Assembly: GCF_003675855.1 (NCBI RefSeq)
Contig: NZ_RCIH01000001.1
Location: 434,001-498,000, forward strand
Source of the DNA: Halostella salina
GTDB taxonomy: Archaea > Halobacteriota > Halobacteria > Halobacteriales > Natronoarchaeaceae
Length of the DNA: 64,000 nt
Direction: 5' to 3'
The notes under the pieces are model-generated. The model ran no database searches. It was not told the origin of the DNA and saw only the letters and a program-made list of their open reading frames with translations. Below, piece by piece: positions 33,730 to 41,967 of the stretch (position 1 is its first letter; each line of letters starts with the position of its first letter). The position numbers and the translations under genes were made by a program.

Positions 33730-35478
33730 ATGAACAAGCAAGCTACGCTGGCTGTCTTTCTCACAGCCATGATGTTGCTCTCCGTCGTCCCGGCGGGAGC
33801 GATAGCGACAGGGACGCAAACGACCGACGAGACGGTATCGACCGACGGGGTCGTGCTCCAGAACGTGACCGTCGAGGAGCTGGAGGTCGGCAACGTAACC
33901 ATCGAGAACGCAACCATCGAGGAACTGCACGTCGACCAGCTGCGCACGAACGACCGCGCGTTCACGAACACGACGTTCGAGAACGTCACGTTCGAGCAGC
34001 TGACGCTGGAGGACGTCACCCTCGAAGACGTGACCGGCGAGCAGGAGACGCTCCGGGAGCTGTTCGGCGACGACATCCAGACGACCGAGGTGTCGGACGC
34101 CACGACGAACGAGACGAACGAAACGGACAACGAGACGGACGATGACGAGATGACGGAGGACACGCTGAACGTCTCGGACGAGAACGCCACTGACGACGAC
34201 AACGTGACGGTCGCCTTCGCCCAGGAGGAGAACGAGACGACCGGCAACGAGACTGGGATGCAGGAGGACAACGAAACGGCCGACAACGAAACTGTCGGTG
34301 ACGACGCCGACACCAACGAGACCGACGGCGCGATGAACGAGACGGATGACGACGCCGCCGATGGTCTGAACGAGACCGACGGGACGGACGACACGGCCCA
34401 GACCGACGACGGCGCGGGACTCGTGGTTCAGGACATGACGATCGAGCGGCTCACGGTCGAGACGCTCGTCGTCGAGGAGCTGTCGATCCAGAACGACGAG
34501 GTCGGTATCTTCGGGCAGGCCGAGGACGACGACACCGACGAGATGGACGAGACGGACGGAACGAACGAGACGGACGGCAACGAGACGGACACGACAGCAG
34601 ACAACGAGACCGACACCGCAACCGACAACGCAACTGACACCACCACGGACAACGAGACCGACACTGCGACCGGAACCCAGGAGGACGGCCGGGTGATCGG
34701 CGAACTGGTCATCGAGGAACTGTCCGTCGAGAACATGACCGTCGAGTCGATGACGGTCGAGTCGGTTTCCGCGCCGGGCCTCGACACCGGCGACGACGCG
34801 ACGAACGAGACGGACGACGAGACGCTGGCTGACGGTGGAGCGGACGACAACGAGACGACCGACGGACTGAACGAAACCGACGACAACGAAACCACGGACG
34901 AGCTGAACGAGACGGGTGACAACGAGACGACCGACGGCCTGAACGAAACCGACGACAACGCGACCGTCGGTGACGACAACACGACCGTCGGTGACGACAA
35001 CGAGACGGCGAACGACACCACCGCCGGCTGGAACGTCGCTCAGGAGGAAAACGAGACGACGACCAACGAGACCGGCACGCAGGAGGACAACGAGACGACG
35101 ACTAACGAAACCACGACCGACAACGAGACGGTCGGCGACGACACCGACGCCAACGAGACCGACGACGCGATGAACGAGACGGACGAGACGACGAACGAGA
35201 CTGACGGGATGGAGACCGACGGCACGCAGGAAGCCGACGTACAGCAGATCACGGTCGGCAACATGACCGTCGGAAACGCGACGGTGTCGCAGGCCTCCGC
35301 CGGGGATGTCGAACTCTCGTTATCGGACGACTTCGACAGCCTGGCGATCGTGGGGGTCGACCTGCCGACCGGGGTGATGATCGGCGACAGCTACAACGTC
35401 ACTGTCACCGTGTTGAACCCGACGGACGAACGGATCTCCGAGTTCCTGCAGTACCGCATCGGCGGGAGCAACTACTAG
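33730..35478 (+). CDS. Asn-Glu-Thr-Asp-rich surface protein, ended by an in-frame TAG
   Basis: Begins MNKQATLAVFLTAMMLLSVVPAGAIA, a Sec-type signal, and is extracellular. It alternates beta-helix-like clusters (VTVEELEVGNVTIENATIEE; MTIERLTVETLVVEELSI; LVIEELSVENMTVESMTVES; QQITVGNMTVGNATV) with long linkers of ETD, NETD and NET repeats that carry dozens of NxT sequons. Near the C-terminus a CARDB-like strand pattern starts (YNVTVTVLNPTDERISEFLQYRIGG), then TAG at 35476 stops it in mid-domain. The same frame continues for another 152 codons, so this looks like the 5' part of a gene broken by a nonsense mutation, unless the stop is a sequencing error. Confidence 0.7.
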   Translation: MNKQATLAVFLTAMMLLSVVPAGAIATGTQTTDETVSTDGVVLQNVTVEELEVGNVTIENATIEELHVDQLRTNDRAFTNTTFENVTFEQLTLEDVTLEDVTGEQETLRELFGDDIQTTEVSDATTNETNETDNETDDDEMTEDTLNVSDENATDDDNVTVAFAQEENETTGNETGMQEDNETADNETVGDDADTNETDGAMNETDDDAADGLNETDGTDDTAQTDDGAGLVVQDMTIERLTVETLVVEELSIQNDEVGIFGQAEDDDTDEMDETDGTNETDGNETDTTADNETDTATDNATDTTTDNETDTATGTQEDGRVIGELVIEELSVENMTVESMTVESVSAPGLDTGDDATNETDDETLADGGADDNETTDGLNETDDNETTDELNETGDNETTDGLNETDDNATVGDDNTTVGDDNETANDTTAGWNVAQEENETTTNETGTQEDNETTTNETTTDNETVGDDTDANETDDAMNETDETTNETDGMETDGTQEADVQQITVGNMTVGNATVSQASAGDVELSLSDDFDSLAIVGVDLPTGVMIGDSYNVTVTVLNPTDERISEFLQYRIGGSNY

Positions 35479-35937
35479 GCGGAACGTGCGGGCGTTCCGG
35501 CCGGTGAGACGGCGAACGTCACCTTCGAGACCGACGAGGCCGAGTTCCCCGAAGGGGAGTACTCGCAGTCGGTGAACACCAGCAAACATTCGGTGTTCGG
35601 TACGATCAGTTTCGTGGCCGAGGAGGACGAGGAGCAGCCACTCGCGGACGACGGTGACGACATGGACGGAGCCGACGACGACACCGACACCGCTGACAAC
35701 GAGACCACCGACGGGCTGAACGAAACCGACGACACGACGACGGACGACACTGCCGACAACGAAACCGTCGGCAACGACACGACGGCGGGCAACGAGACGA
35801 CCGCCGGGAACGACACCGCGGGCAACGAGACGGTCGGCGACGACACGGCGACCGGCGACGACACCACCGCGGGCAACGAGACGGCCGACGACGGGAACGC
35901 CACGGAGACCGAAACCGAGGCTGTCGTCGTCGCGTAA
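35479..35937 (+). pseudogene. In-frame 3' continuation of the surface-protein gene
   Basis: Directly after TAG 35476-35478 the same frame stays open to 35937. It first completes the interrupted fold (GVPAGETANVTFETDEAEFPEGEYSQSV, the typical second half of a CARDB-like domain), then reads VFGTISFVAEEDEEQP and another NET/DDT-rich stretch, ending TETEAVVVA. A GTG at 35572 could start a 121-residue fragment, but it has no signal peptide or visible promoter. Best read as the severed 3' part of the 33730 gene. No PGF-CTERM tail is present. Confidence 0.65.
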
Positions 35938-35948
35938 CGCCCGCCGGA

Positions 35949-36887
35949 CTATTCTTTCGCGGTCGCGGTCTGCATCGCGTCGCTGTTGAACGCCGAGCCG
36001 ACGCTCCCGTCGCGGCCAAGCACGATGACGCCGGCGTCGGAGCCGGTGATCTCGCCGAACGTCTCGATGGCGGCGTCGGCGGCGGCCGCGGCGTCGTCGC
36101 CGCGTTCGAGGCGGCGGACGGCCCGCCGGGCGAGCGTCACGCGGGCGATGTCCTCGCCGGCACCGGTCGCGCTGGCTCCGCCGGCGGGGGCGCAGTAGAA
36201 GCCGCTGCCGACCTGTGGCACGTCGCCGACGCGCCCGGCCAGCGCGAGCCACCGGCCGCCCGTCGAGGTCGCCGCTGCGAGGCGGTCGCCGGCGCGTGCG
36301 ACCGCGCCGACGGTGTCGTGATCCGACGGATCACGGCTCGACGGACCCCGTCCGTCGGCGTCGTGGTCGGTTCCGTCGCCGCCGGCGTCCCGACCGTCGG
36401 CGTCCGTCGACCCGAACCGGTCGCGAAGCCAGCCGAGGTGCTCGGCCGGCCCGCCTTCCGGCGGGTCCACCTCGGCCCAGCGGTCGCGGGTGCGCTCAGT
36501 CCAGAGGTCACAGTCGGTTTCGACGCCGTAGTCGGCGGCGAGGTCGACCCCCTGCTGACCGCTGACGAGCACGTGGGGCGTCTCCTCCAGCACCACTCTG
36601 GCGGCCGAGACGGCGTGTTCGACGCCGGGGAGCGACGCGACCGCGCCGACCGCTCGGTCGTCGGTCATCAGTCCGGCGTCGGTCCTGATCGCGCCGTCGG
36701 ACTGGACCGCGCCGCCGACGCCGGCGTTGAACCGCGGGTTCGACTCCAGGACCCTGACCGCCGCCGTCACCGCGTCCAGTGGCGATCCGGCCCCGACGCC
36801 GGTCGCGGCCGCCTCGTCGAGCACCGCCTGTCGCGCCTCGGGGTCGTCGGGCGACGCGCCAGCGCCGCCGTGGACGATGACCTGCAT
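35949..36887 (-). CDS. Isoaspartyl peptidase / L-asparaginase (Ntn hydrolase)
   Basis: A 312-residue plant-type asparaginase. It starts MQVIVHGGAGASPDDPEARQ, the usual opening of the alpha subunit; NPRFNAGVGGAVQSDGAIRTDAGLMTD is the conserved substrate region. The autocleavage site is in SDHDTVGAVARAGDRLAAATSTGG, where Thr becomes the N-terminal nucleophile of the beta subunit. The region before it (about residues 160-190) is a low-complexity Asp/Gly/Ser linker. It releases Asp from isoaspartyl dipeptides or cleaves asparagine; which one cannot be decided from sequence. Confidence 0.92.
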   Translation of the reverse strand: MQVIVHGGAGASPDDPEARQAVLDEAAATGVGAGSPLDAVTAAVRVLESNPRFNAGVGGAVQSDGAIRTDAGLMTDDRAVGAVASLPGVEHAVSAARVVLEETPHVLVSGQQGVDLAADYGVETDCDLWTERTRDRWAEVDPPEGGPAEHLGWLRDRFGSTDADGRDAGGDGTDHDADGRGPSSRDPSDHDTVGAVARAGDRLAAATSTGGRWLALAGRVGDVPQVGSGFYCAPAGGASATGAGEDIARVTLARRAVRRLERGDDAAAAADAAIETFGEITGSDAGVIVLGRDGSVGSAFNSDAMQTATAKE

Positions 36888-36972
36888 GGGTGCCGACGCG
36901 GCGGCGACCACCTTAGTTCCCCCCGTCGCCGTCCCCGAAACGCTCTTGCCGTCGCCCTGCGACGCCCCGGCC

Positions 36973-37665
36973 ATGCCAATGTACGCCCGCGAGTCCCCCA
37001 CGGGGCTACAGGTGATAGACGAGTGGGCGGACGGCGTCGGCTGGCTCGCCCATCCCGAGGAGGACGGCCGCCGGGCGAGCCACGCCGTCCGCGGCGACGG
37101 CGGCGTCTGGGTGTTCGACCCGCTCGACGCGCCCGGGCTCGACGACCTGCTGGCGTCGCTGGGCGACGTGGCCGGCGTCGTCGTCTGTTCGGACTACCAC
37201 GCCCGGGACGCCGACGCCGTGGCGACCCGCCACGACGTTCCGGTCCACGTCCCGCGCTTTCTGGACCGCGTCGCCGAGCGCGTCTCGGCACCGGTTGAGT
37301 CGGTCGGCTCCGTCGCCGGCTTCGAGTTGACCCACGTCCGGCCGCTGTACGCCTGGAACGAGGCAGTCGCCTACCGCGACCGCGACGGAACGCTGTACGT
37401 CCCGGACTACTGCTCCTCGCATTCGAAGTTCACCGTCGGAGACGAGCGACTCGGCTTCCCCACGCTCTCCCGACTCTCGCCGCCGACCGACGTGTTTGCC
37501 GGACTGGACCCTGACCGCATCCTGTTCGGCCACGGCGAAGGCGTCTTCGAGAACGCGGCCACCGCCCTCGACGACGCCCTCTCGGGCGGGCGACGGCGTG
37601 TCCCCCGTGCGCTGGTCACGAACCTCCCCGGGGAACTCCGAGCGATGCTCGGCGCGCTCCGGTAG
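36973..37665 (+). CDS. Metallo-beta-lactamase-like protein
   Basis: A 230-residue protein (ATG at 36973; a second ATG at 36979 is possible). The strand-helix order, with GVWVFDPLDAPGLDDLLASLGDVAGVVVCSDYHARDADAV and the late RILFGHGEGVFENAATAL, follows the metallo-beta-lactamase fold. The canonical HxHxDH site is altered to DYHARDAD, keeping one His and two Asp. DGTLYVPDYCSS corresponds to the ligand-bearing turn before the fourth motif. It may be a diverged hydrolase or have lost metal binding. It is divergent from the isoaspartyl peptidase; the substrate is unknown. Confidence 0.65.
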   Translation: MPMYARESPTGLQVIDEWADGVGWLAHPEEDGRRASHAVRGDGGVWVFDPLDAPGLDDLLASLGDVAGVVVCSDYHARDADAVATRHDVPVHVPRFLDRVAERVSAPVESVGSVAGFELTHVRPLYAWNEAVAYRDRDGTLYVPDYCSSHSKFTVGDERLGFPTLSRLSPPTDVFAGLDPDRILFGHGEGVFENAATALDDALSGGRRRVPRALVTNLPGELRAMLGALR

Positions 37666-37787
37666 TCGCTGGGTTGTGCGACCACCGAAACCCGCTTAAC
37701 GCCCGCTAATCGACCTCTACGGACGCCTGAATCCCGAACGGGAAATGGCAGCCCTTTTGTCCCAGTCGGCGTTCCGTAGTAACGACC

Positions 37788-39065
37788 ATGAGCTACGACG
37801 AGATCGAAGTTCCGGACTCGGGACAGCAGATCGAGGTCGTCGACGAGGAGAACGACGAGATTTCCGTCCCCGAGGACCCGATCATCCCGATCATCCACGG
37901 CGACGGCATCGGCAAGGACGTCGGTCCTGCCGCCCAGAAGGTGCTTCAGGCCGCCGCCGAGGCAACCGGCCGCGAGATCAACTGGATGCGCGTCTACGCC
38001 GGCGAGAGCGCCCGCGAGCGCTACGACGAGGACGTGCACCTGCCCGACGAGACCGTCGAGGCGATCGAGGAACACCGCGTCGCGATCAAGGGCCCGCTGA
38101 CGACGCCCGTCGGCGCGGGCTTCCGGTCGCTCAACGTCGCGCTGCGACAGACGCTCGACCTCTTCGCCAACGTCCGACCGACGTACTACCTCGACGGCGT
38201 CCCCTCCCCGATGAAAGCGCCCGAGGAGATGGACATGGTGACGTTCCGGGAGAACACCGAGGACGTGTACGCCGGCATCGAGTGGGAGCAGGGCACCGAC
38301 GAGGTCGAGCAGGTCCGGAACTTCGTCGAGGACGAGATGGGCTTCGACGAGACCATCCACGACGGTCCGGTCGGCATCGGCATCAAGCCGATCACCGAGA
38401 AGGGCAGCAAGCGCCTCGTCCGCCGCGCCATCGACTACGCCCTCGAACACGACCGCGAGAAGGTCACGCTGGTCCACAAGGGGAACATCATGAAGTTCAC
38501 CGAGGGGCAGTTCTCCGAGTGGGGCATGGAGGTCGCCGACGAGGAGTACCCTGACGACGAGGTCTTTGCCGCGCCCGACTCGCTGTGGGAGGAGCAGGAC
38601 GACATCGACATCCCGGAGGACGCCGTCATGGTCGAGGAGCGCCTCGCCGACGCGATGCTCCAGTGGATGCAGCTCCGCACCGACGAGTTCGACGTGCTCG
38701 CCATGCCGAACCTCAACGGCGACTACCTCTCGGACGCCGCCGGCGCGCAGATCGGCGGTCTCGGCATCGCGCCGGGCGGCAACTTCGGCAAGGCCCGCAT
38801 GCTCGCCGAGCCGGTCCACGGCTCCGCGCCCAAGCGCGCCGGCCAGAACAAGGCCAACCCGAGCGCGCTCATCCTCTCGGGCCGCCTGATGTTCGACTAT
38901 CTCGGCTGGGACGACGCCGCGGACCTCGTGCGCGACGCCGTCGAGGAGACCATCTCCTCGGGCAAGGTCACTTACGACCTCGAACGCCAGATCGAGGGCG
39001 GCGAGAAGCTCGGCACCACGGAGTACGCCGAGGCGATCGTCGACAACATCGAAAAGCTGTCATAG
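37788..39065 (+). CDS. icd: Isocitrate dehydrogenase, NADP-type
   Basis: A 425-residue enzyme of the citric acid cycle that oxidises isocitrate to 2-oxoglutarate and CO2. IPIIHGDGIGKDVG opens the nucleotide fold, FRSLNVALRQTLDLFANVRPTYY and VTFRENTEDVYAGIEW bind isocitrate, KGNIMKFTEGQF carries a catalytic Lys, NLNGDYLSDAAGAQIGG the metal Asp residues, and AEPVHGSAPKRAGQNKANPSA the coenzyme site with a Lys that favours NADP. The N-terminus is extended by an acidic stretch. A perfect hairpin overlaps its stop codon and a second follows. Confidence 0.96.
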   Translation: MSYDEIEVPDSGQQIEVVDEENDEISVPEDPIIPIIHGDGIGKDVGPAAQKVLQAAAEATGREINWMRVYAGESARERYDEDVHLPDETVEAIEEHRVAIKGPLTTPVGAGFRSLNVALRQTLDLFANVRPTYYLDGVPSPMKAPEEMDMVTFRENTEDVYAGIEWEQGTDEVEQVRNFVEDEMGFDETIHDGPVGIGIKPITEKGSKRLVRRAIDYALEHDREKVTLVHKGNIMKFTEGQFSEWGMEVADEEYPDDEVFAAPDSLWEEQDDIDIPEDAVMVEERLADAMLQWMQLRTDEFDVLAMPNLNGDYLSDAAGAQIGGLGIAPGGNFGKARMLAEPVHGSAPKRAGQNKANPSALILSGRLMFDYLGWDDAADLVRDAVEETISSGKVTYDLERQIEGGEKLGTTEYAEAIVDNIEKLS

Positions 39066-39076
39066 ACAGCTTTTCG
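39050..39076 (+). terminator. Perfect 11-bp hairpin across the icd stop codon
   Basis: CGAAAAGCTGT-CATAG-ACAGCTTTTCG is a perfect 11-bp inverted repeat with a 5-base loop that contains the TAG stop (39063-39065). It probably stabilises or terminates the icd message. Confidence 0.6.
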
Positions 39077-39080
39077 TGCG

Positions 39081-39103
39081 CCCGGAAATCTACGATTTCC
39101 GGG
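39081..39103 (+). terminator. Second perfect hairpin after icd
   Basis: CCCGGAAATC-TAC-GATTTCCGGG is a perfect 10-bp stem with a 3-base loop, four bases after the first hairpin. It is followed by AATATCGAGAAACTCTC, an imperfect copy of the last icd codons (AACATCGAAAAGCTGTC at 39046-39062). Confidence 0.6.
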
Positions 39104-39167
39104 AATATCGAGAAACTCTCCTGACGTAACCCGGACTCTCAGTCCCTTTTTCACGGACGACGCCGAC

Positions 39168-39440
39168 CTACAGGAACCGCCGGAACTGCCAGTACAGCCC
39201 CTGCAGCGCGTTCCGAACCGCCCGAACCGGCGAGAACCCGGTGTCCGGATCCTCGGCGGGTTCGAACGCCTCGGCCAGCACCGACGGCGGCACGCGTCGT
39301 ATCTCGCCCGTGTGTTCGCGCCGCCCGTCGGCGTCCGCGACCCGCAGGAGGGTCACGTCGTCCAGCGTCCCGACGACGCGGTAGACGCCGGACGGGTAGT
39401 CGTCGCCGGTCGCGCGGTAGTGGTCGCCAGCGTCGGCCAT
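39168..39440 (-). CDS. Small hypothetical haloarchaeal protein
   Basis: A 90-residue protein (MADAGDHYRATGDDYPSGVYRV). The first half looks like a small beta-barrel (SGVYRVVGTLDDVTLLRVADADGRREHTGEIRRV) and the second a helix and basic tail (SPVRAVRNALQGLYWQFRRF). It resembles short haloarchaeal proteins of unknown function; no motif or partner is evident. Convergent with icd and divergent from the GNAT gene. Confidence 0.7.
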   Translation of the reverse strand: MADAGDHYRATGDDYPSGVYRVVGTLDDVTLLRVADADGRREHTGEIRRVPPSVLAEAFEPAEDPDTGFSPVRAVRNALQGLYWQFRRFL

Positions 39441-39523
39441 GTGCGACGGAACGTCCCACGCCCCCGTGAAACCCCGGCCGGGCTTCGCAACGTTCTCTTG
39501 TCACCGTCGCCAACCGCGACGCG

Positions 39524-39973
39524 ATGAGCCACCACGCGGACCACGACGGGCTCGACGTGCGGGTCGTCCGGACCGACGCCGAGTACGATGACGCGCTCGC
39601 GGTGCGCTTCGCGGTGTTCGTCGAGGAGCAGGGCGTCCCGAAGGACCTGGAGGTCGACGAGTACGAGGACGACGCGGTCCACTTCGTGGCGTACCTCGAC
39701 GACGACCCGGTCGGGGCCGCGCGGCTCCGTGAGTACGGCGACGACGCCAAGGTCGAGCGCGTGGCCGTGCTCCCGCCCCACCGCGGCGAGGGCCACGGGG
39801 CGGAGATCATGCGCGAGGTCGAGGGCGTCGCGGCGGCTCGGGACTACGCCCGGATCGTCCTGCACGCCCAGACCCGCGCAGCCGGGTTCTACGACAACCG
39901 CGGCTACGAGCGCGTCGGCGAGGAGTTCGAGGAGGCGGGCATCCCGCACGTCGAGATGGTCAAGAACCTGTGA
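39524..39973 (+). CDS. GNAT family N-acetyltransferase (ElaA/YjcF-like)
   Basis: A 149-residue acetyltransferase. The segment YDDALAVRFAVFVEEQGVPKDLEVDEYEDDAVHFVAYLD is typical of the ElaA/YjcF branch; VERVAVLPPHRGEGHGAEIMREVE carries the acetyl-CoA pyrophosphate loop (RGxGxG type); IVLHAQTRAAGFYDNRGYERVGEEFEEAGIPHVEM is the C-terminal wall. The substrate is unknown. It ends one base before the convergent LOV kinase stop. Confidence 0.88.
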   Translation: MSHHADHDGLDVRVVRTDAEYDDALAVRFAVFVEEQGVPKDLEVDEYEDDAVHFVAYLDDDPVGAARLREYGDDAKVERVAVLPPHRGEGHGAEIMREVEGVAAARDYARIVLHAQTRAAGFYDNRGYERVGEEFEEAGIPHVEMVKNL

Positions 39974-39974
39974 C

Positions 39975-41411
39975 TCACGGCCCGCCGGGGTTGGGCCCGG
40001 TGTCGAACGAGAACCGCGCTCCGCCCGCGCGCCCGCCCTCGACCGAAACCGACCAGCCGTGTGCCTCGGCGACGGCGTCGACGATGGCGAGGCCGATCCC
40101 CGTGCCGCCGTCCGAGACGCCCCACTCGAACACCGCCTTCCGGTCCTCCGGGGGGATCCCCGGACCATCGTCCTCGACGGCGAACCCCGTCCGCGTCGAT
40201 TCGACGCGGACCACGGGCTTCTCCCCGCCGTGGTCCGCGACGTTGCGAAACAGGTTCTCGAACAGTGACCGGACCCGGTCGGGGTCGCCCTCGACGCTTC
40301 CGACCCCGGTTTCGACGACGAGTTCGCCGTCAGCCGGGCCCGCGACCTCCCACGCCCGTTCGGCGACCTCTCCGAGGTCGACCGGCTCCGGCTCCTCGAC
40401 GGCGGTTCCCTCCCGTGCGACGGTGAGCATACTGGCTATCAGCGCGTCCATCCGGTCGAGCGCCGCCTCGGCGTCGTCGAGGTGCCCCTCGTCGCCCGTC
40501 TCACGGGCCAGGTCGAGGTTACCGACCGCGGCGTTCAGCGGGTTGCGCAGGTCGTGGCTGACGATATCCGCGAAGCGGTCGAGCCGCTCGTTTCGCCGCC
40601 GTAGCTCCTCCTCTAGCTCCTTGCGCTCCGTGATCTCCTTCTGGAAGCCGAAGAAGTGGGTGACCGTGCCGTTCGCGTCCCGGACCGGTGCGATGTCGAG
40701 CTGGTTCCAGAACGGGGTCCCGTCACGCCGGTAGTTCAGCAGGTCCACCGCGACGCGCTCGCCGCGGTCGATCGCCGTCCGGAGCTTCGCGACGGTCGAC
40801 TCGTCCGTTTCGGGGCCCTGGAGGAACCGGCAGTTCCGGCCGACGACCTCCTCGACCCGGTAGCCGGTCATCGCCTCGAACCCGTCGTTGGCGTACACGA
40901 GCGGCTGGTCGCCGTCGGCGGTGGCTATCGTGATGCCGACCGGGGCCTGGTCGATCGCCCTGCGCTGCAGTTCGAGGTGGCTGCGTTCCCGCGCCCGCCC
41001 GACCGTCCGCAGGACCGTCGCCGCGAGCACGCGCCGCTCCCCGTCGTCGGCGTCCGGTGAGACGTGCGTGCCGCCCGCTCTGACGAACTGCTCGACCGTC
41101 GGCGGCGGAACGCGGTCGTACAGGAGGACCGGCGTCCCGCCGGGGCCCGAATCGGCGGCCAGTTCGGGGGCGTCGACCGCCGGCGGGTCGTGGGCCGCGA
41201 CGAGGCAGTCGACGGCTGCGTCGGTCGGCGGCGTGCCGTACGCGACGACGTCGAACCCCTGCTGTTCGAGGGCGGTCGCGACACCATCTGCGACCGGGCC
41301 GACCACGCCGACGGCGACCCCGTCCGGCGCCGGCCCGTCGTCCGCCGCGGTGTCGTCGAGGATCGGCTGCTGGGGGCGCTCCGCGCTGTCGGTGCCCCGT
41401 GAACGAGTCAT
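39975..41411 (-). CDS. LOV-domain histidine kinase (putative blue-light sensor)
   Basis: A 478-residue kinase. Residues 30-140 look like a receiver domain that has lost its phosphoacceptor Asp. Residues 150-262 are a PAS/LOV domain with GRNCRFLQ at 191-198; Cys194 is the residue that forms the flavin adduct in LOV photosensors. NYRRDGTPFWN (226-236) and GFQ with Gln257 complete the flavin pocket. The HisKA site is SHDLRNP with His286. The ATPase domain has an N box around N386-N390, DDGPGIP (414-420) and GGTGIGLAI. No membrane segments, so cytosolic. The cognate regulator is not adjacent. Confidence 0.9.
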   Translation of the reverse strand: MTRSRGTDSAERPQQPILDDTAADDGPAPDGVAVGVVGPVADGVATALEQQGFDVVAYGTPPTDAAVDCLVAAHDPPAVDAPELAADSGPGGTPVLLYDRVPPPTVEQFVRAGGTHVSPDADDGERRVLAATVLRTVGRARERSHLELQRRAIDQAPVGITIATADGDQPLVYANDGFEAMTGYRVEEVVGRNCRFLQGPETDESTVAKLRTAIDRGERVAVDLLNYRRDGTPFWNQLDIAPVRDANGTVTHFFGFQKEITERKELEEELRRRNERLDRFADIVSHDLRNPLNAAVGNLDLARETGDEGHLDDAEAALDRMDALIASMLTVAREGTAVEEPEPVDLGEVAERAWEVAGPADGELVVETGVGSVEGDPDRVRSLFENLFRNVADHGGEKPVVRVESTRTGFAVEDDGPGIPPEDRKAVFEWGVSDGGTGIGLAIVDAVAEAHGWSVSVEGGRAGGARFSFDTGPNPGGP

Positions 41412-41542
41412 ACTTGCGATACGTTCGGCGCGTACCTAACTGTATCGGCCTGCTACCGGTTAGCACGACTCTCCGCGTTCGGGTTCGTTCGGGGGTGACG
41501 GGTGGTGCTACGGATCCGCTGCGGACCGCGAGCAGGCGGCGC

Positions 41543-41884
41543 TCAGTCCCGCCAGTCGGGGTTCTCGCGGGGCGGGCTGAAGACGTCGACGCCGCGGACC
41601 GTCTCGTCGCCGCGGTTCTCGGCGGCGTGGGTCTCGCCGCCGGGGATCGCGTAGGAGTCGTCCGGTTCGACGACGATTTCCTCGCCGTCGTCGAGCACGA
41701 ACGTCAGCGTGCCCTCGACGAGAAAGCCCGTCTGCTCGTGGGGGTGGCTGTGGGCCGGCACCGTCGCGCCCGGTTCGATCTCGAAGTGCTGGACGTTCAT
41801 CTCGTCGCCGCCGGCGAGCACCGCCAGGTCGACGCCGTCGACGGCCTCGGTCGGGTCGCGGTCCGCGAGGGAGACGCGTTCCAT
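41543..41884 (-). CDS. Cupin-domain protein
   Basis: A 113-residue single-domain cupin. Motif 1 reads ATVPAHSHPHEQTGFLVEGTLTF with two His, a Gln or Glu position and a Gly; motif 2 reads SYAIPGGETHAAEN with the third His. The metal site is therefore intact. Single cupins of this kind are used as dioxygenases, isomerases or ligand-binding proteins, and the ending VDVFSPPRENPDW is common in haloarchaeal members. No substrate can be assigned. It is divergent from the zinc-ribbon gene. Confidence 0.9.
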   Translation of the reverse strand: MERVSLADRDPTEAVDGVDLAVLAGGDEMNVQHFEIEPGATVPAHSHPHEQTGFLVEGTLTFVLDDGEEIVVEPDDSYAIPGGETHAAENRGDETVRGVDVFSPPRENPDWRD

Positions 41885-41967
41885 AGGTCCGTGTTCACAT
41901 GAACCGACCTAAGCGTTCGCCTCGCGGAGCCGGAGCGTTCAACTGCCGGCGACGCCAACGGCCGACC

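Noticed and set aside
35476-35478. TAG as a pyrrolysine codon
   Set aside because: Pyrrolysine use is not expected in typical haloarchaea, and the stop falls in a surface protein rather than a methylamine methyltransferase; a nonsense mutation is simpler.
38585-39124. Alternate-frame reading of icd ending in a second NIEKLS
   Set aside because: The frame is a shadow of icd; only the last few codons look meaningful, because of the imperfect DNA repeat of the icd 3' end, which is reported as a finding instead.
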